Origin: Parabacteroides sp900760525
GTDB lineage: Bacteria > Bacteroidota > Bacteroidia > Bacteroidales > Tannerellaceae
DNA length: 64,000 nucleotides
Assembly: GCF_049860805.1 (NCBI RefSeq)
Contig: NZ_CP187555.1
Coordinates: 2,604,001 to 2,668,000 of the forward strand
Direction of reading: 5' to 3'
Below are positions 17,884 to 26,863 of the stretch, piece after piece; within the stretch, counting starts at the first letter, position 1, and every line of letters starts with the position of its first letter. Below the pieces are notes generated by a model. The model ran no database searches, was not told the origin of the DNA, and was given only the letters and a program-made list of their open reading frames with translations. A program made the translations under genes and the position numbers.

Positions 17884-20800
17884 TTATTTTGTTTTTGCGT
17901 ACTGTTCTATTTCCGTATTCATATCGCTGTTATCCAGGTCTTCCCATTCGATAGGCTTGAATTTCTCCTGCAAGTACTGGAATACCACAAACAGAACCGG
18001 AACGATAAATATCTGGAAGATCATACCGATGAACATACCTCCGATAGCAGCAGTACCCAAAGTACGGTTACCGTGGGCACCGACACCGAACGCGAACATC
18101 ATAGGCAACAGACCGACAACCATTGCCAGTGATGTCATCAGGATAGGACGCAAACGGGCAGCGGCACCTAAGACGGCAGCCCATGTGATGCTCATACCCA
18201 TACGGCGGCGTTCGAGGGCGAACTCTACGATCAGAATAGCATTCTTTGCCAACAGCCCCACCAACATGATCAAGGCGATCTGCATATAGATATTGTTGGA
18301 CATCGTTCCCAGGATCATCTTCAGAGCCGGGATATTTCCTAATGCGGCCCACCCCTGCACGAACAGGAAGCTACCCATCAAACCGAACGGAATAGAAAGC
18401 AACACGGCCAACGGCAGGATATAACTTTCATACTGGGCGCTCAACAGCAAGTAAACGAATACGAAACAGAGCAGGAAGATCAAACCGGTCGTACTACCGC
18501 TGGTTTCAGCCTCTTCACGTGCCATACCTCCCAACTCATATCCGAAACCGGTCGGCAATGTCGTACCGGCAACCTCTTCGATCGCTTTCAACGCCTGGCC
18601 GCTGGTAAAACCGTCTGCCGGGGCAACCATCACTTTGATGGAGGTGTACATATTGAAACGGCTGATGATATCCGGTCCATACACTTTCTTAATGGATACG
18701 AACTGCGAAATAGGCGCCATCTCGTTGCCGTTGCGGACCTTGATATTCTTCAATGACTCCAGGTTGGTACGCAACGACGGATCGGCCTGGACCATCACGC
18801 GGTACATCTTACCGAAACGGTTGAAATTGGAGGCATACAGACCACCGTAATATCCTTGCATCGTAGCCAGGATGTCGCTCGGGCTGATACCTACCTTCTT
18901 ACAGGCAGCCGCATCGATATCGATCATATACTGCGGGAAGTTCGGGTTAAAGGTACTCTGTGCAGACTTGATCTCCGGACGGGCGGTCAATGCCGCCGTA
19001 TATTGCTTCGTCACTTCGAAGAATTTTTCCAGGTCGCCACCTGTCTTATCCTGCATATTCAACTCGATATCGCTGGAAGCGGAATAACCGGGGATCATAG
19101 GCGGAGTAAAGAACAAGACCTGTGCATCCTTGATAATCTTCTGGGCACGCATGAACAAACTACCATAGACGATGTCCGAACTCTGCATCATCGAACGTTC
19201 TTCCCAATCCTTCAACTTGATGATGAACGAACCGTAAGAAGGTCCCTGGCCACCGATAAAGCTGAAACCGATAACGGCCGTACGTGATTTGACCGCCGGG
19301 TCGGCAGCGATCAGGCTATCCACCTTGTTCATCACCTCTATCGTGCGTTCCTGAGAAGTTCCCGGCGGCAGCGTCACTGCACCCATGATCGTACCGGTAT
19401 CTTCATTCGGGACCATACCTGTCGGCGTCACATTCATCAGGAAGACAAGTAAAACAAGACATCCGGCAACGATACCGAACGAAAGCCATTTCTTCTGGAT
19501 AAAGAACACGACACGTTTCTTATAGCTGTTCAGCATAGAATCGTATGCCGCATTGAAGGAAGAGTGGAAACGGGAAACAAATGTAGATTTCTTTTCATGT
19601 CCTTCTTCATGCGGTTTCAGGAACATCGCACACAGTGCCGGACTCAATGTCAAGGCGTTCAATGCAGACAAACCGATTGCAATAGCCATCGTGAGGCCGA
19701 ACTGACGATAGAATGTACCGGCCGTACCGCTCATGAAACTTACCGGAATAAACACGGACATCATGACCAATGTGATAGAGACGATAGCACCACCCAATTC
19801 GTTCATAGCATCGATAGAAGCCAGTTTGGCCGATTTGTATCCCTGGTCCAGTTTGGCATGAACCCCCTCGACGACCACAATCGCATCATCGACCACAATC
19901 GCAATGGCGAGCACCATAGCACAAAGAGTCAACAAGTTCAAACTAAAACCGATCAGCGACAACATAAAGAATGTACCGATCAACGCAACCGGGATAGCAA
20001 TAGCCGGAATCAAGGTTGAACGTAAATCCTGCAAGAAAATATATACAACGATAAATACCAGGATAAACGCTTCGATCAATGTCTTGAGTACCTCATGAAT
20101 AGACGCATACAAGAAGTCGTTGGCATTCATACCCACATCTATCTTCAAGCCCGGAGGCAATATCTTTTCTGTTTCTTCCAGCAGGTTCTGGATATTATTG
20201 ATGGTTTCCGTCGCATTGGTTCCTGCCATCTGATAAACGATACAGGTTACGGCACTATGGCCGTTTACTTTGTTGACAAAGTTATACGTCAGACGTCCCA
20301 ATTCGATATCGGCGATGTCTTTCATACGAAGGACTTCACCATCCGGCAAGGCTTTTACAACCATGTCTTCGAATTCGTTCACCTCCTGCAAACGTCCCTT
20401 ATAACGGATCGTATATTGGAAACTCTGATTGCCCTGTTCACCAAACGAACCCGGAGCGGCTTCCACGTTCTGCTCGGCCAATACTCCCGCAACGTCATTC
20501 GGAACTAAGTTGTACTGCGCCATCACATCCGGCTTCAACCAGATACGCATGGAGTAGTCGGTTCCTAACACGTTCGCATCCCCCACACCGGGCACACGCT
20601 GTACTTCCGGGATCAGGTTGATCTTGGCATAGTTCTCGATAAATCGCTGGTCGTAACGATCCTCGGCGTCATAGACGGAGAACACGATCAGCATGGAGTT
20701 CTGACGTTTCTGGGTCGTCACCCCGATCTTGGTTACTTCGGCAGGCAGCAAACCTTGTGCCATGGAAACACGGTTCTGCACGTTTACGGCAGCCATATCG

Positions 20801-21102
20801 GGATCGGTTCCCTGTTTAAAGTAAATGGAAATATCGGCAGATCCGTTGTTGGAGGCATTAGAGGTCATGTACATCATGTTCTCCACACCATTGATCTGGT
20901 CTTCCAGCGGCGCAATCACACTATTCAATACAGTCTGCGCGTTCGCACCCGTATAAGTAGCTCTTACCGAAACGGTTGGAGGGGCGATATCCGGATATTG
21001 GGTAATAGGCAAGGATAACAAGCCTAATATACCCAGTATGACAATCAGGATGGAGATCACCGTTGAGAGCACCGGGCGATTTATAAATCTATCTAATTTC
21101 AT
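17884..21102 (-). CDS. RND multidrug efflux permease (AcrB/MexB, HAE1 family)
   Basis: 1072 residues, typical of HAE1 pumps, with 12 membrane helices and two large periplasmic loops. Family landmarks are the N-terminal FINRPVLSTVISILIVILG, the loop APPTVSVRATYTGANAQTV, and the proton-relay helix AIAIVVDDAIVVVEGV with its adjacent aspartates. GNRTLGTAAIGGM and the final helices complete the second half. It exports amphiphilic compounds in exchange for protons across the inner membrane, together with the adaptor and channel encoded on either side. The substrate range cannot be told from sequence. Confidence 0.96.
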   Translation of the reverse strand: MKLDRFINRPVLSTVISILIVILGILGLLSLPITQYPDIAPPTVSVRATYTGANAQTVLNSVIAPLEDQINGVENMMYMTSNASNNGSADISIYFKQGTDPDMAAVNVQNRVSMAQGLLPAEVTKIGVTTQKRQNSMLIVFSVYDAEDRYDQRFIENYAKINLIPEVQRVPGVGDANVLGTDYSMRIWLKPDVMAQYNLVPNDVAGVLAEQNVEAAPGSFGEQGNQSFQYTIRYKGRLQEVNEFEDMVVKALPDGEVLRMKDIADIELGRLTYNFVNKVNGHSAVTCIVYQMAGTNATETINNIQNLLEETEKILPPGLKIDVGMNANDFLYASIHEVLKTLIEAFILVFIVVYIFLQDLRSTLIPAIAIPVALIGTFFMLSLIGFSLNLLTLCAMVLAIAIVVDDAIVVVEGVHAKLDQGYKSAKLASIDAMNELGGAIVSITLVMMSVFIPVSFMSGTAGTFYRQFGLTMAIAIGLSALNALTLSPALCAMFLKPHEEGHEKKSTFVSRFHSSFNAAYDSMLNSYKKRVVFFIQKKWLSFGIVAGCLVLLVFLMNVTPTGMVPNEDTGTIMGAVTLPPGTSQERTIEVMNKVDSLIAADPAVKSRTAVIGFSFIGGQGPSYGSFIIKLKDWEERSMMQSSDIVYGSLFMRAQKIIKDAQVLFFTPPMIPGYSASSDIELNMQDKTGGDLEKFFEVTKQYTAALTARPEIKSAQSTFNPNFPQYMIDIDAAACKKVGISPSDILATMQGYYGGLYASNFNRFGKMYRVMVQADPSLRTNLESLKNIKVRNGNEMAPISQFVSIKKVYGPDIISRFNMYTSIKVMVAPADGFTSGQALKAIEEVAGTTLPTGFGYELGGMAREEAETSGSTTGLIFLLCFVFVYLLLSAQYESYILPLAVLLSIPFGLMGSFLFVQGWAALGNIPALKMILGTMSNNIYMQIALIMLVGLLAKNAILIVEFALERRRMGMSITWAAVLGAAARLRPILMTSLAMVVGLLPMMFAFGVGAHGNRTLGTAAIGGMFIGMIFQIFIVPVLFVVFQYLQEKFKPIEWEDLDNSDMNTEIEQYAKTK

Positions 21103-21134
21103 ATTTTCTGTTTTTAACGAACAAATGGGAGTTA

Positions 21135-22352
21135 TTAATTAAAAGCGGTCTTCAGATTACCTTCGTTCTGATCTTTCAAGGCCTGATCATATTTCGCTTT
21201 CTGCTGTTCCGGGGTGATCGGCTCGATAACCTGGCCGTCACGGAGGTTCTGTACGCCTTCAATCACAATCTTGTCACCGGATTTCAAACCATTCGTCACC
21301 AAGTAATTCTTACCGTCATCCAAATTGGAGATCTGAATCTCCGTATTCTTCACAGAATTATCCGCCTGCAGGACGAAAACGAACTTCTTGTCCTGGATTT
21401 CAACAGTGGCGGACTGAGGTATAATGATAACTCCGTCCATCGTATACGGGAATACAATATTACCTGTACCACCGCTTCTCAGGATATTTTTATCATTCGG
21501 GAAAACAGCGCGCATACTAACCGATCCGGTAGACTGGTCGATCACGCCGCTAACGGCATCAATCTTACCTTCCGACTGGTAAGTGGAACCGTCGGAGAGT
21601 TGCAAACGGACAGCCGGCATCTTTTCCAACTGTTCCTTCAATGTACCTCCGGCTTTTGTCAGGCGCAACAATTCTTTCTCAGTCATAGAGAAATAAACGT
21701 AGACATCATTAATTTCAGATACGGTTGTCAACGGCTGAGAGACAGAAGGACTGACCAGACTTCCGATACGGTACGGGAATGTACCGACAACTCCATTCGA
21801 CGGGCTCGTCACCGTACAGAAAGACAAATTCTGATTCGCGCTTACCAAAGAAGCTTCAGCCTGGGCCAGACTTGCCTTTGCAGACATAAGCTGGTTAACC
21901 GCTGTCTGATATTCAAAATCACTGATAATCTTTTGATCGAACAATGCCTTTTTGTTCTTTTCGGTCAAAGTCAGCGTACTGACATTTGCTTTTGCCATTT
22001 CGACAGCAGCTTTCGCTTGTCCCACAGCAGCAGCATACTGGGTCGGATCAATCTGGAATAAAGCTTGCCCTTTACGGACATTCGCTCCTTCATCCACACA
22101 TAACTTAACAATAAAACCCGAAACCTGGGGACGAACCTCGATATCCTGCGTACCTCTGATAGTAGCCGGATAAGACGTAGACTGGTCGCTCGTTGTCGAA
22201 TTGACTGCAAGAACAGCAAATTCATTATCCCCTAATTTCATACCGCCCTGGCTGTTTCCACAAGCGGTTAATAAAGACACCCCCACTGCAAATAATGCAA
22301 TTTGCCTCAATTGGGTAATAGTAGTTCTCAACATTTGTTTATCCATATTCAT
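21135..22352 (-). CDS. RND efflux periplasmic adaptor lipoprotein
   Basis: 405 residues (an ATG two codons further in is also possible). A lipobox (SLLTAC) near residue 31 anchors it in the inner membrane. The membrane-fusion architecture is clear: a split lipoyl domain (PQVSGFIVKLCVDEGANVRKG and NGVVGTFPYRIGSLV), an alpha-hairpin between them, then the beta-barrel and membrane-proximal domains. It links the permease to the channel. A -7 box (TACATTTG, minus strand) lies about 160 bp upstream, giving the operon a long leader. No regulator gene is adjacent apart from the divergent membrane protein. Confidence 0.94.
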   Translation of the reverse strand: MNMDKQMLRTTITQLRQIALFAVGVSLLTACGNSQGGMKLGDNEFAVLAVNSTTSDQSTSYPATIRGTQDIEVRPQVSGFIVKLCVDEGANVRKGQALFQIDPTQYAAAVGQAKAAVEMAKANVSTLTLTEKNKKALFDQKIISDFEYQTAVNQLMSAKASLAQAEASLVSANQNLSFCTVTSPSNGVVGTFPYRIGSLVSPSVSQPLTTVSEINDVYVYFSMTEKELLRLTKAGGTLKEQLEKMPAVRLQLSDGSTYQSEGKIDAVSGVIDQSTGSVSMRAVFPNDKNILRSGGTGNIVFPYTMDGVIIIPQSATVEIQDKKFVFVLQADNSVKNTEIQISNLDDGKNYLVTNGLKSGDKIVIEGVQNLRDGQVIEPITPEQQKAKYDQALKDQNEGNLKTAFN

Positions 22353-22513
22353 TATTTATATATATTCAGTCAATCGTTATTTCGTTTTTTAGCTTTTATC
22401 AGGGTCCCCAAAGACCTTCACAACGGGTGAGATCCGCTGCACTATATTAAAAAATCCACAACAGTGCTGTTCTAAATTTATGGGTTTGTAGCCTATTCCT
22501 CATAAAAAACGTA

Positions 22514-22521
22514 CAAATGTA
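22514..22521 (-). promoter_or_regulatory. Candidate -7 box of the efflux operon
   Basis: TACATTTG on the minus strand matches TAnnTTTG. It implies an untranslated leader of about 155 nt before the adaptor start. Confidence 0.45.
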
Positions 22522-22666
22522 GAATCTTTTTATTGTACTTTTCCCGTTTATACAATCTTTTATACTAAAAAATCGCTTATTTTTCATTTCTGTATCAGAG
22601 ATATATCAGGACTTTGACCAATCGAAAATATATTCGTTTAAATTGCTACACAATTTGAACAAGGAA

Positions 22667-22697
22667 TTTGTTTATTCAATAATTTATCCTAATTTTA
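22667..22697 (+). promoter_or_regulatory. Promoter of the DUF975-like membrane protein gene
   Basis: TTTG (22667-22670), exactly 19 nt, then TAATTTTA (22690-22697), one mismatch from the TAnnTTTG consensus. The ATG follows 30 bp later. Confidence 0.65.
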
Positions 22698-22727
22698 CGG
22701 CATATATAACCTAAATAATCAATTCAT

Positions 22728-23366
22728 ATGGAACCAAAGTTTATGATATCGGAAGTGTTTAGCACTTCATGGAAGTACACTAAATCTCAGATCTGGGTAC
22801 TGGTAGGGCTGTTTATCGGATATTTCATCCTGTCGTCAATCATTAGTATGTTCGGTATGCCGGCTCAAGGTTCGATGGTCGGTAACATCATCGTAAGTCT
22901 GATCAGTGCTGTCATATCCTGCGCTTTCATGTTGGGATACATAAAGAATTTGTTCCAGACAATGGATGGAGAAGAGCCACAGTTTTCCGCCTATGGACAG
23001 CAATCCCGTAAAATCGTCACCTATTTCATCGCCAGCGTTATTATGGGTATCGTTGTAACTATCGGTATATTCTTACTGATTGTTCCGGGTATTTATCTGG
23101 CTATCCGCCTGCAATTCTATTCTGCCTATATTGTAGAGGAAGACTGCGGAATTATAGAATCACTGCAAAAAAGCTGGGACTTGACTAAGGGACAGGCTAT
23201 GCCGTTGTTCTTATTAGCGTTGGCCATGATAGGCATCGCAATCGTCGGCTGTATCTTGTTCTTCGTCGGACTCTTCGTCGCTATCCCTCTTATTTATATG
23301 ATGCAGTGCTATGCATTCAGAAAATTAAATACAATTTCTTCCGAAGAAGAAGTACAACAACTATAA
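22728..23366 (+). CDS. Polytopic membrane protein, DUF975-like
   Basis: 212 residues with four to five hydrophobic helices (about 22-42, 52-75, 100-128, 158-195). The stretch IVPGIYLAIRLQFYSAYIVEEDCGIIESLQKSWDLTKG is characteristic of DUF975-type and related integral membrane proteins, where a conserved amphipathic segment follows a helix pair. The function of the family is unknown. It is transcribed away from the efflux operon and toward the LacI-type regulator, but a hairpin separates it from the latter. Confidence 0.7.
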   Translation: MEPKFMISEVFSTSWKYTKSQIWVLVGLFIGYFILSSIISMFGMPAQGSMVGNIIVSLISAVISCAFMLGYIKNLFQTMDGEEPQFSAYGQQSRKIVTYFIASVIMGIVVTIGIFLLIVPGIYLAIRLQFYSAYIVEEDCGIIESLQKSWDLTKGQAMPLFLLALAMIGIAIVGCILFFVGLFVAIPLIYMMQCYAFRKLNTISSEEEVQQL

Positions 23367-23389
23367 TAATTAAATCAATAAAACAGGCA

Positions 23390-23422
23390 ACAGCCCGCAA
23401 AAATAAAAATTCTGCGGGCTGT
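23390..23422 (+). terminator. Hairpin between membrane-protein gene and regulator gene
   Basis: A 10-bp perfect stem ACAGCCCGCA/TGCGGGCTGT with a 13-nt A-rich loop. It lacks a T-run, so it may be an inefficient terminator or an mRNA-stabilising hairpin. Confidence 0.55.
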
Positions 23423-23437
23423 ATAGCTTTCCGACCT

Positions 23438-24493
23438 ATGGGTAAGACATATAGAATTAAAGACATTGCAGAGATGTCCGGTGTTTCGACCGGAACTGTG
23501 GACCGCATATTACACAACCGAGGCAAAGTATCCGAAGAGGCACAGAAAAAAGTAGAAAAGGTTTTAAAAGAAATAGACTATCATCCGAACCTGATAGCCC
23601 GTTCCCTTGCACTAAAAAAGAACTATCATTTCATCACGCTAATACCTTCTTTTGCAAAAGGCGAATATTGGGATAAGCTGTGTGAAGGAATAGACAAAGC
23701 GGAACAGGAGCTTTTCAGCTACAACGTAGAAGTTGAGCGTATGTGCTTCAACCAATACGACAAGAGCAGCTTCGACGAACTCATTCCCCGGATCGAAGAA
23801 GCCGACTGTCAGGGAGTCGTGATCGCAACGCCATTCCGCGACAGCGTTATCAAACTGGCATCCCGGCTGGACCAGTTACAGATACCCTATGTCTTGATCG
23901 ACGCATTTATTGAAAACACCAATTGCGTGGCCTACTACGGAACCAATTCGTACGACTCCGGATATATTGCCGGCCGCCTGTTATACGAACAAATCAATCC
24001 GGCCGAAAACATTGCAATCTTCCGCTTTATCCGCAAAGGAGAAAAGCAGGTAACCCAGGTTATGAAACGCGAAGAAGGTTTCAGAAATTACCTGGCTGAG
24101 AAGAACTACGACGGGCGCATCTATTCCGTGCAGTTGCACGCCGACGAGCCGGAAAAGAACATAAGCATCCTGAACAGCTTCCTGGAAGAACACAAGGAAG
24201 TGAACGCGGGTATCATATTCAACTCCCGCGCCCACCTGTTGGGAAAATACTTCCGTGACAAGGGTAACAAATTCAGATTGATCGGCTATGATGTGATCGA
24301 CCCGAATATCACTTGCCTGAATGACGGTTCGATCTCCCATCTGATCGCCCAGCGACCGGAAGTACAGGGATTCAATTGCATACGGGCACTGTTCCGCCAT
24401 TTAGTCCTCAAGGAAAAAGTCGAACAGATCAATTATATGCCGATCGATATTCTGATGAAAGAGAATATCAAATACTATAACAATTATATTTGA
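23438..24493 (+). CDS. LacI-family transcriptional regulator, probably of hexuronate genes
   Basis: 351 residues from MGKTYRIKD; the upstream in-frame codons overlap the previous gene and a hairpin. The N-terminal LacI helix-turn-helix is clear (YRIKDIAEMSGVSTGTVDRI, then hinge NPNLIARSLALKK-like sequence HPNLIARSLALKK). A periplasmic-binding-protein-like effector domain follows to the end. It lies directly upstream of uxuB and uxuA on the same strand, and a palindrome with a central CG overlaps the uxuB start site, so I infer that it represses those genes and responds to a uronate or a derivative. Confidence 0.88.
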   Translation: MGKTYRIKDIAEMSGVSTGTVDRILHNRGKVSEEAQKKVEKVLKEIDYHPNLIARSLALKKNYHFITLIPSFAKGEYWDKLCEGIDKAEQELFSYNVEVERMCFNQYDKSSFDELIPRIEEADCQGVVIATPFRDSVIKLASRLDQLQIPYVLIDAFIENTNCVAYYGTNSYDSGYIAGRLLYEQINPAENIAIFRFIRKGEKQVTQVMKREEGFRNYLAEKNYDGRIYSVQLHADEPEKNISILNSFLEEHKEVNAGIIFNSRAHLLGKYFRDKGNKFRLIGYDVIDPNITCLNDGSISHLIAQRPEVQGFNCIRALFRHLVLKEKVEQINYMPIDILMKENIKYYNNYI

Positions 24494-24526
24494 AAACATA
24501 AAAAGGTATTTTTTTCCTGTTTTCTT

Positions 24527-24556
24527 TTTGTTTGATAAATAAATACTATACTTTTG
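24527..24556 (+). promoter_or_regulatory. uxuB: Promoter of uxuB-uxuA
   Basis: TTTG (24527-24530), 18 nt, then TACTTTTG (24549-24556): a full match to both Bacteroidetes boxes with a spacer one base short of 19. The uxuB ATG follows 70 bp later. Confidence 0.7.
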
Positions 24557-24565
24557 TGCCCGATG

Positions 24566-24579
24566 TGTGCGCGAGCACA
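24566..24579. promoter_or_regulatory. Putative LacI-type operator at the uxuB transcription start
   Basis: TGTGCGCGAGCACA is a 14-bp near-perfect palindrome (six of seven pairs) with the central CG typical of LacI-family operators. It begins 10 bp after the -7 box, so a bound repressor would cover the transcription start. Confidence 0.6.
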
Positions 24580-24625
24580 ATGGGATAGTAACAATGAAAT
24601 TATCACAATCATAAACAATAAAAAT

Positions 24626-25438
24626 ATGGCTAATTTATTTTGCGTTAAAGACAAAGTTGTCATCATTACCGGCGGAGCCGGAATCCTTGGCAGAGGTATT
24701 GCAGGTCACCTGGCTGAAGAAGGTGCTAAAATCGTTATTCTCGACCGTGCAGCCGAAGTGGGTGAACAAATCGTAGACGGCATCAAAGCTAAAGGAGGAG
24801 AAGCAAGCTTTTTCCTGACTGACGTATTAAACAAAGAAGTTCTGGAACAGAATAAAAAAGATATCCTGGCCAAGTATGGCCGTATCGACGCGTTGCTGAA
24901 TGCAGCCGGTGGTAATATGGCAGGTGCGACTATCGGACCGGACAGTACGATTTTCGACCTGAACATAGACGCTTTCCGTAAGGTGGTAGATCTGAACCTG
25001 TTTGGAACAGTACTTCCCACAATGGTATTTGCCGATGTGATGGCTAACCAGAAAGAAGGCGCTATCGTCAACTTCTCTTCCGAATCGGCATTGCGCCCGC
25101 TTACCCGCGTTGTCGGTTACGGTGCTGCTAAAGCTGCCATCTCCAACCTGACTAAATATCTGGCTGGCGAACTGGCAATCAAATTCGGTGAAGGTTTGCG
25201 TGTGAATGCAATCGCCCCGGGATTCTTCCTGACGGAACAGAACCGTACTTTGATGACAAATCCGGACGGATCTTACACTCCGCGTGCCGAATCCGTTATT
25301 GCACATACTCCGTTCAGACGTCTGGGTACACCGGATGAATTGTTCGGTACAATCCAGTATCTGATCAGCGACGCCTCCAAATTCGTAACCGGGACGATCG
25401 CTATCGTAGACGGCGGTTTTGATGCATTCTCTATTTAA
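24626..25438 (+). CDS. uxuB: SDR-family D-mannonate oxidoreductase (fructuronate reductase type)
   Basis: 270 residues from MANLFCVKD; codons further upstream overlap the promoter and operator. It is a classical short-chain dehydrogenase: cofactor loop TGGAGILGRGIA, NAAGGN, catalytic Ser in VNFSSESA, and the YGAAK Tyr-Lys pair, ending with IVDGGFDAFSI. In Bacteroidetes and Firmicutes SDR enzymes of this type beside uxuA reduce D-fructuronate to D-mannonate with NAD(P)H. The link to uxuA (24 bp downstream) is the main ground for the substrate; the reaction itself is inferred. Confidence 0.85.
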   Translation: MANLFCVKDKVVIITGGAGILGRGIAGHLAEEGAKIVILDRAAEVGEQIVDGIKAKGGEASFFLTDVLNKEVLEQNKKDILAKYGRIDALLNAAGGNMAGATIGPDSTIFDLNIDAFRKVVDLNLFGTVLPTMVFADVMANQKEGAIVNFSSESALRPLTRVVGYGAAKAAISNLTKYLAGELAIKFGEGLRVNAIAPGFFLTEQNRTLMTNPDGSYTPRAESVIAHTPFRRLGTPDELFGTIQYLISDASKFVTGTIAIVDGGFDAFSI

Positions 25439-25462
25439 TCCTAAAATTAAAAACAAGACATT

Positions 25463-26638
25463 ATGTATTTATGCGAACAAACATGGCGCTGGTACGGACC
25501 GAACGATCCAGTTAGCCTTTCCGATATCCGCCAGGCCGGCGCAACCGGAATTGTAAATGCCTTGCACCATATCCCGAACGGGGAAGTATGGACTGTCGAA
25601 GAGATCCAAAAACGCAAGGATATGATCGAAGCTGCCGGCTTGCGCTGGAGCGTAGTGGAAAGTGTTCCCGTACACGAACATATCAAGACACAGAGCGGAG
25701 ATTTTCAGAAATATATCGAGAACTACAAAGAAAGCATCCGTAACCTGGCAGCATGCGACATCCGTGTGATCACTTATAATTTCATGCCGGTTCTGGACTG
25801 GACCCGTACAAACTTGGCTTACACCATGCCTGACGGCTCTAAAGCATTACGTTTTGAACGTGCAGCATTCATGGCTTTCGATCTCTACATTCTGAAACGT
25901 CCTGCGGCAGAAAAGGAATATACAGACGAAGAAAAGGCAATTGCAAAAGCCCGTCTCGACGAAATGAGCGAAGATGACAAAGCACTGCTGGTACGCAATA
26001 TGATCGCCGGCCTACCAGGCTCCGAGGAAAGTTTCACATTGGATCAGTTCCGTGCAGAACTGGATCGTTACAAAGATATCGATGCAGAAAGACTTCGCGC
26101 GAACCTAATTTATTTCCTGAAAGAGATTACTCCGGTTGCCGACGAAGTAGGAGCACGTATGGTTATCCATCCGGACGATCCTCCCTACTCCATCTTAGGC
26201 TTGCCCCGCATCTTGAGTACTGAAGAAGATTTCCGTAAGCTGATCGAAGCCGTACCGAACCAAAGTAACGGTTTATGCCTCTGCACCGGTTCATTCGGTG
26301 TACGTGGCGACAATGACCTGGCTGGCATGATGAAACGCTTCGCCGACCGTATCGACTTCGTTCATATACGCAGCACCAAACGCGATGAAGCCGGAAACTT
26401 CTTCGAAGCAAACTTGCTGGAAGGTGACGTGGATGTTTACGAAGTAATGAAAGCACTCCTCGAAATCGAGCAGGAACGCGGTTGCTCAATTGCCATGCGT
26501 CCGGATCACGGTCACCAGATGATCGATGATTTGCACAAAAAGACCAATCCCGGTTATTCTTGCATCGGTCGCTTACGCAGCCTGGCAGAATTGCGTGGTC
26601 TGGAACTGGGAATTGCCCGTTCCCTACTCAAGAAGTAA
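25463..26638 (+). CDS. uxuA: Mannonate dehydratase
   Basis: 391 residues, the normal UxuA length. Recognisable stretches are EQTWRWYGPNDPVSLSDIRQ at the N-terminus, YNFMPVLDWTRTNLAY, the metal-binding MVIHPDDPPYSILGLPRI, LCLCTGSFGVRGDND, and MRPDHGHQM near the end, which carry the Fe/Mn ligands (His, Cys, Asp, His). It dehydrates D-mannonate to 2-keto-3-deoxygluconate in glucuronate catabolism. It follows uxuB in the same operon under the inferred LacI-type repressor. Unsaturated or free uronates released by the GH105 locus nearby could feed this pathway. Confidence 0.96.
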   Translation: MYLCEQTWRWYGPNDPVSLSDIRQAGATGIVNALHHIPNGEVWTVEEIQKRKDMIEAAGLRWSVVESVPVHEHIKTQSGDFQKYIENYKESIRNLAACDIRVITYNFMPVLDWTRTNLAYTMPDGSKALRFERAAFMAFDLYILKRPAAEKEYTDEEKAIAKARLDEMSEDDKALLVRNMIAGLPGSEESFTLDQFRAELDRYKDIDAERLRANLIYFLKEITPVADEVGARMVIHPDDPPYSILGLPRILSTEEDFRKLIEAVPNQSNGLCLCTGSFGVRGDNDLAGMMKRFADRIDFVHIRSTKRDEAGNFFEANLLEGDVDVYEVMKALLEIEQERGCSIAMRPDHGHQMIDDLHKKTNPGYSCIGRLRSLAELRGLELGIARSLLKK

Positions 26639-26665
26639 TTCATATCCCTGCATAAACTTATCAAC

Positions 26666-26753
26666 TCACAGCCGTGAGCCGTATGAATCACAATTGTGAG
26701 CCGTACGAACCACGGCTGTGAGCCGATCGAATCACAGCCGTGAGCCGATTAAT
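26666..26753. repeat. Four tandem 22-bp repeats with internal dyad symmetry
   Basis: Units at 26666-26687, 26688-26709, 26710-26731 and 26732-26753. Each reads YCAC-N4-GTGAGCCG-N6, with TCAC/GTGA forming a small palindrome (perfect in unit 2, TCACAATTGTGA). The period is exactly 22 bp with no spacer. They begin 27 bp after the uxuA stop. Confidence 0.85.
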
Positions 26754-26834
26754 ATATGCCATATTGAAAGATAGTTTACCACAGGCTTAAATCTAAAAGA
26801 ATGATAAAGTAACAAGAGTTTGTGCATTTTTCCC

Positions 26835-26842
26835 TATTTTTG
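26835..26842 (+). promoter_or_regulatory. Candidate -7 box of the M23 peptidase gene
   Basis: TATTTTTG matches TAnnTTTG, 21 bp before the ATG at 26864. Confidence 0.45.
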
Positions 26843-26863
26843 TACCTCTAACAATTTTATCAG

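Larger units (their letters stand above)
22353..22727. other. Divergent intergenic region with promoters both ways
   Basis: 375 bp without a gene. It contains the -7 box of the efflux operon (minus, 22514-22521) and the promoter of the membrane-protein gene (plus, 22667-22697). Between 22353 and 22500 lies a leader rich in short repeats but with no hairpin I can support strongly. Confidence 0.6.

Noticed and set aside
26666..26753. CRISPR-like array
   Set aside because: The repeats are directly adjacent with no spacers, and no cas gene is present.
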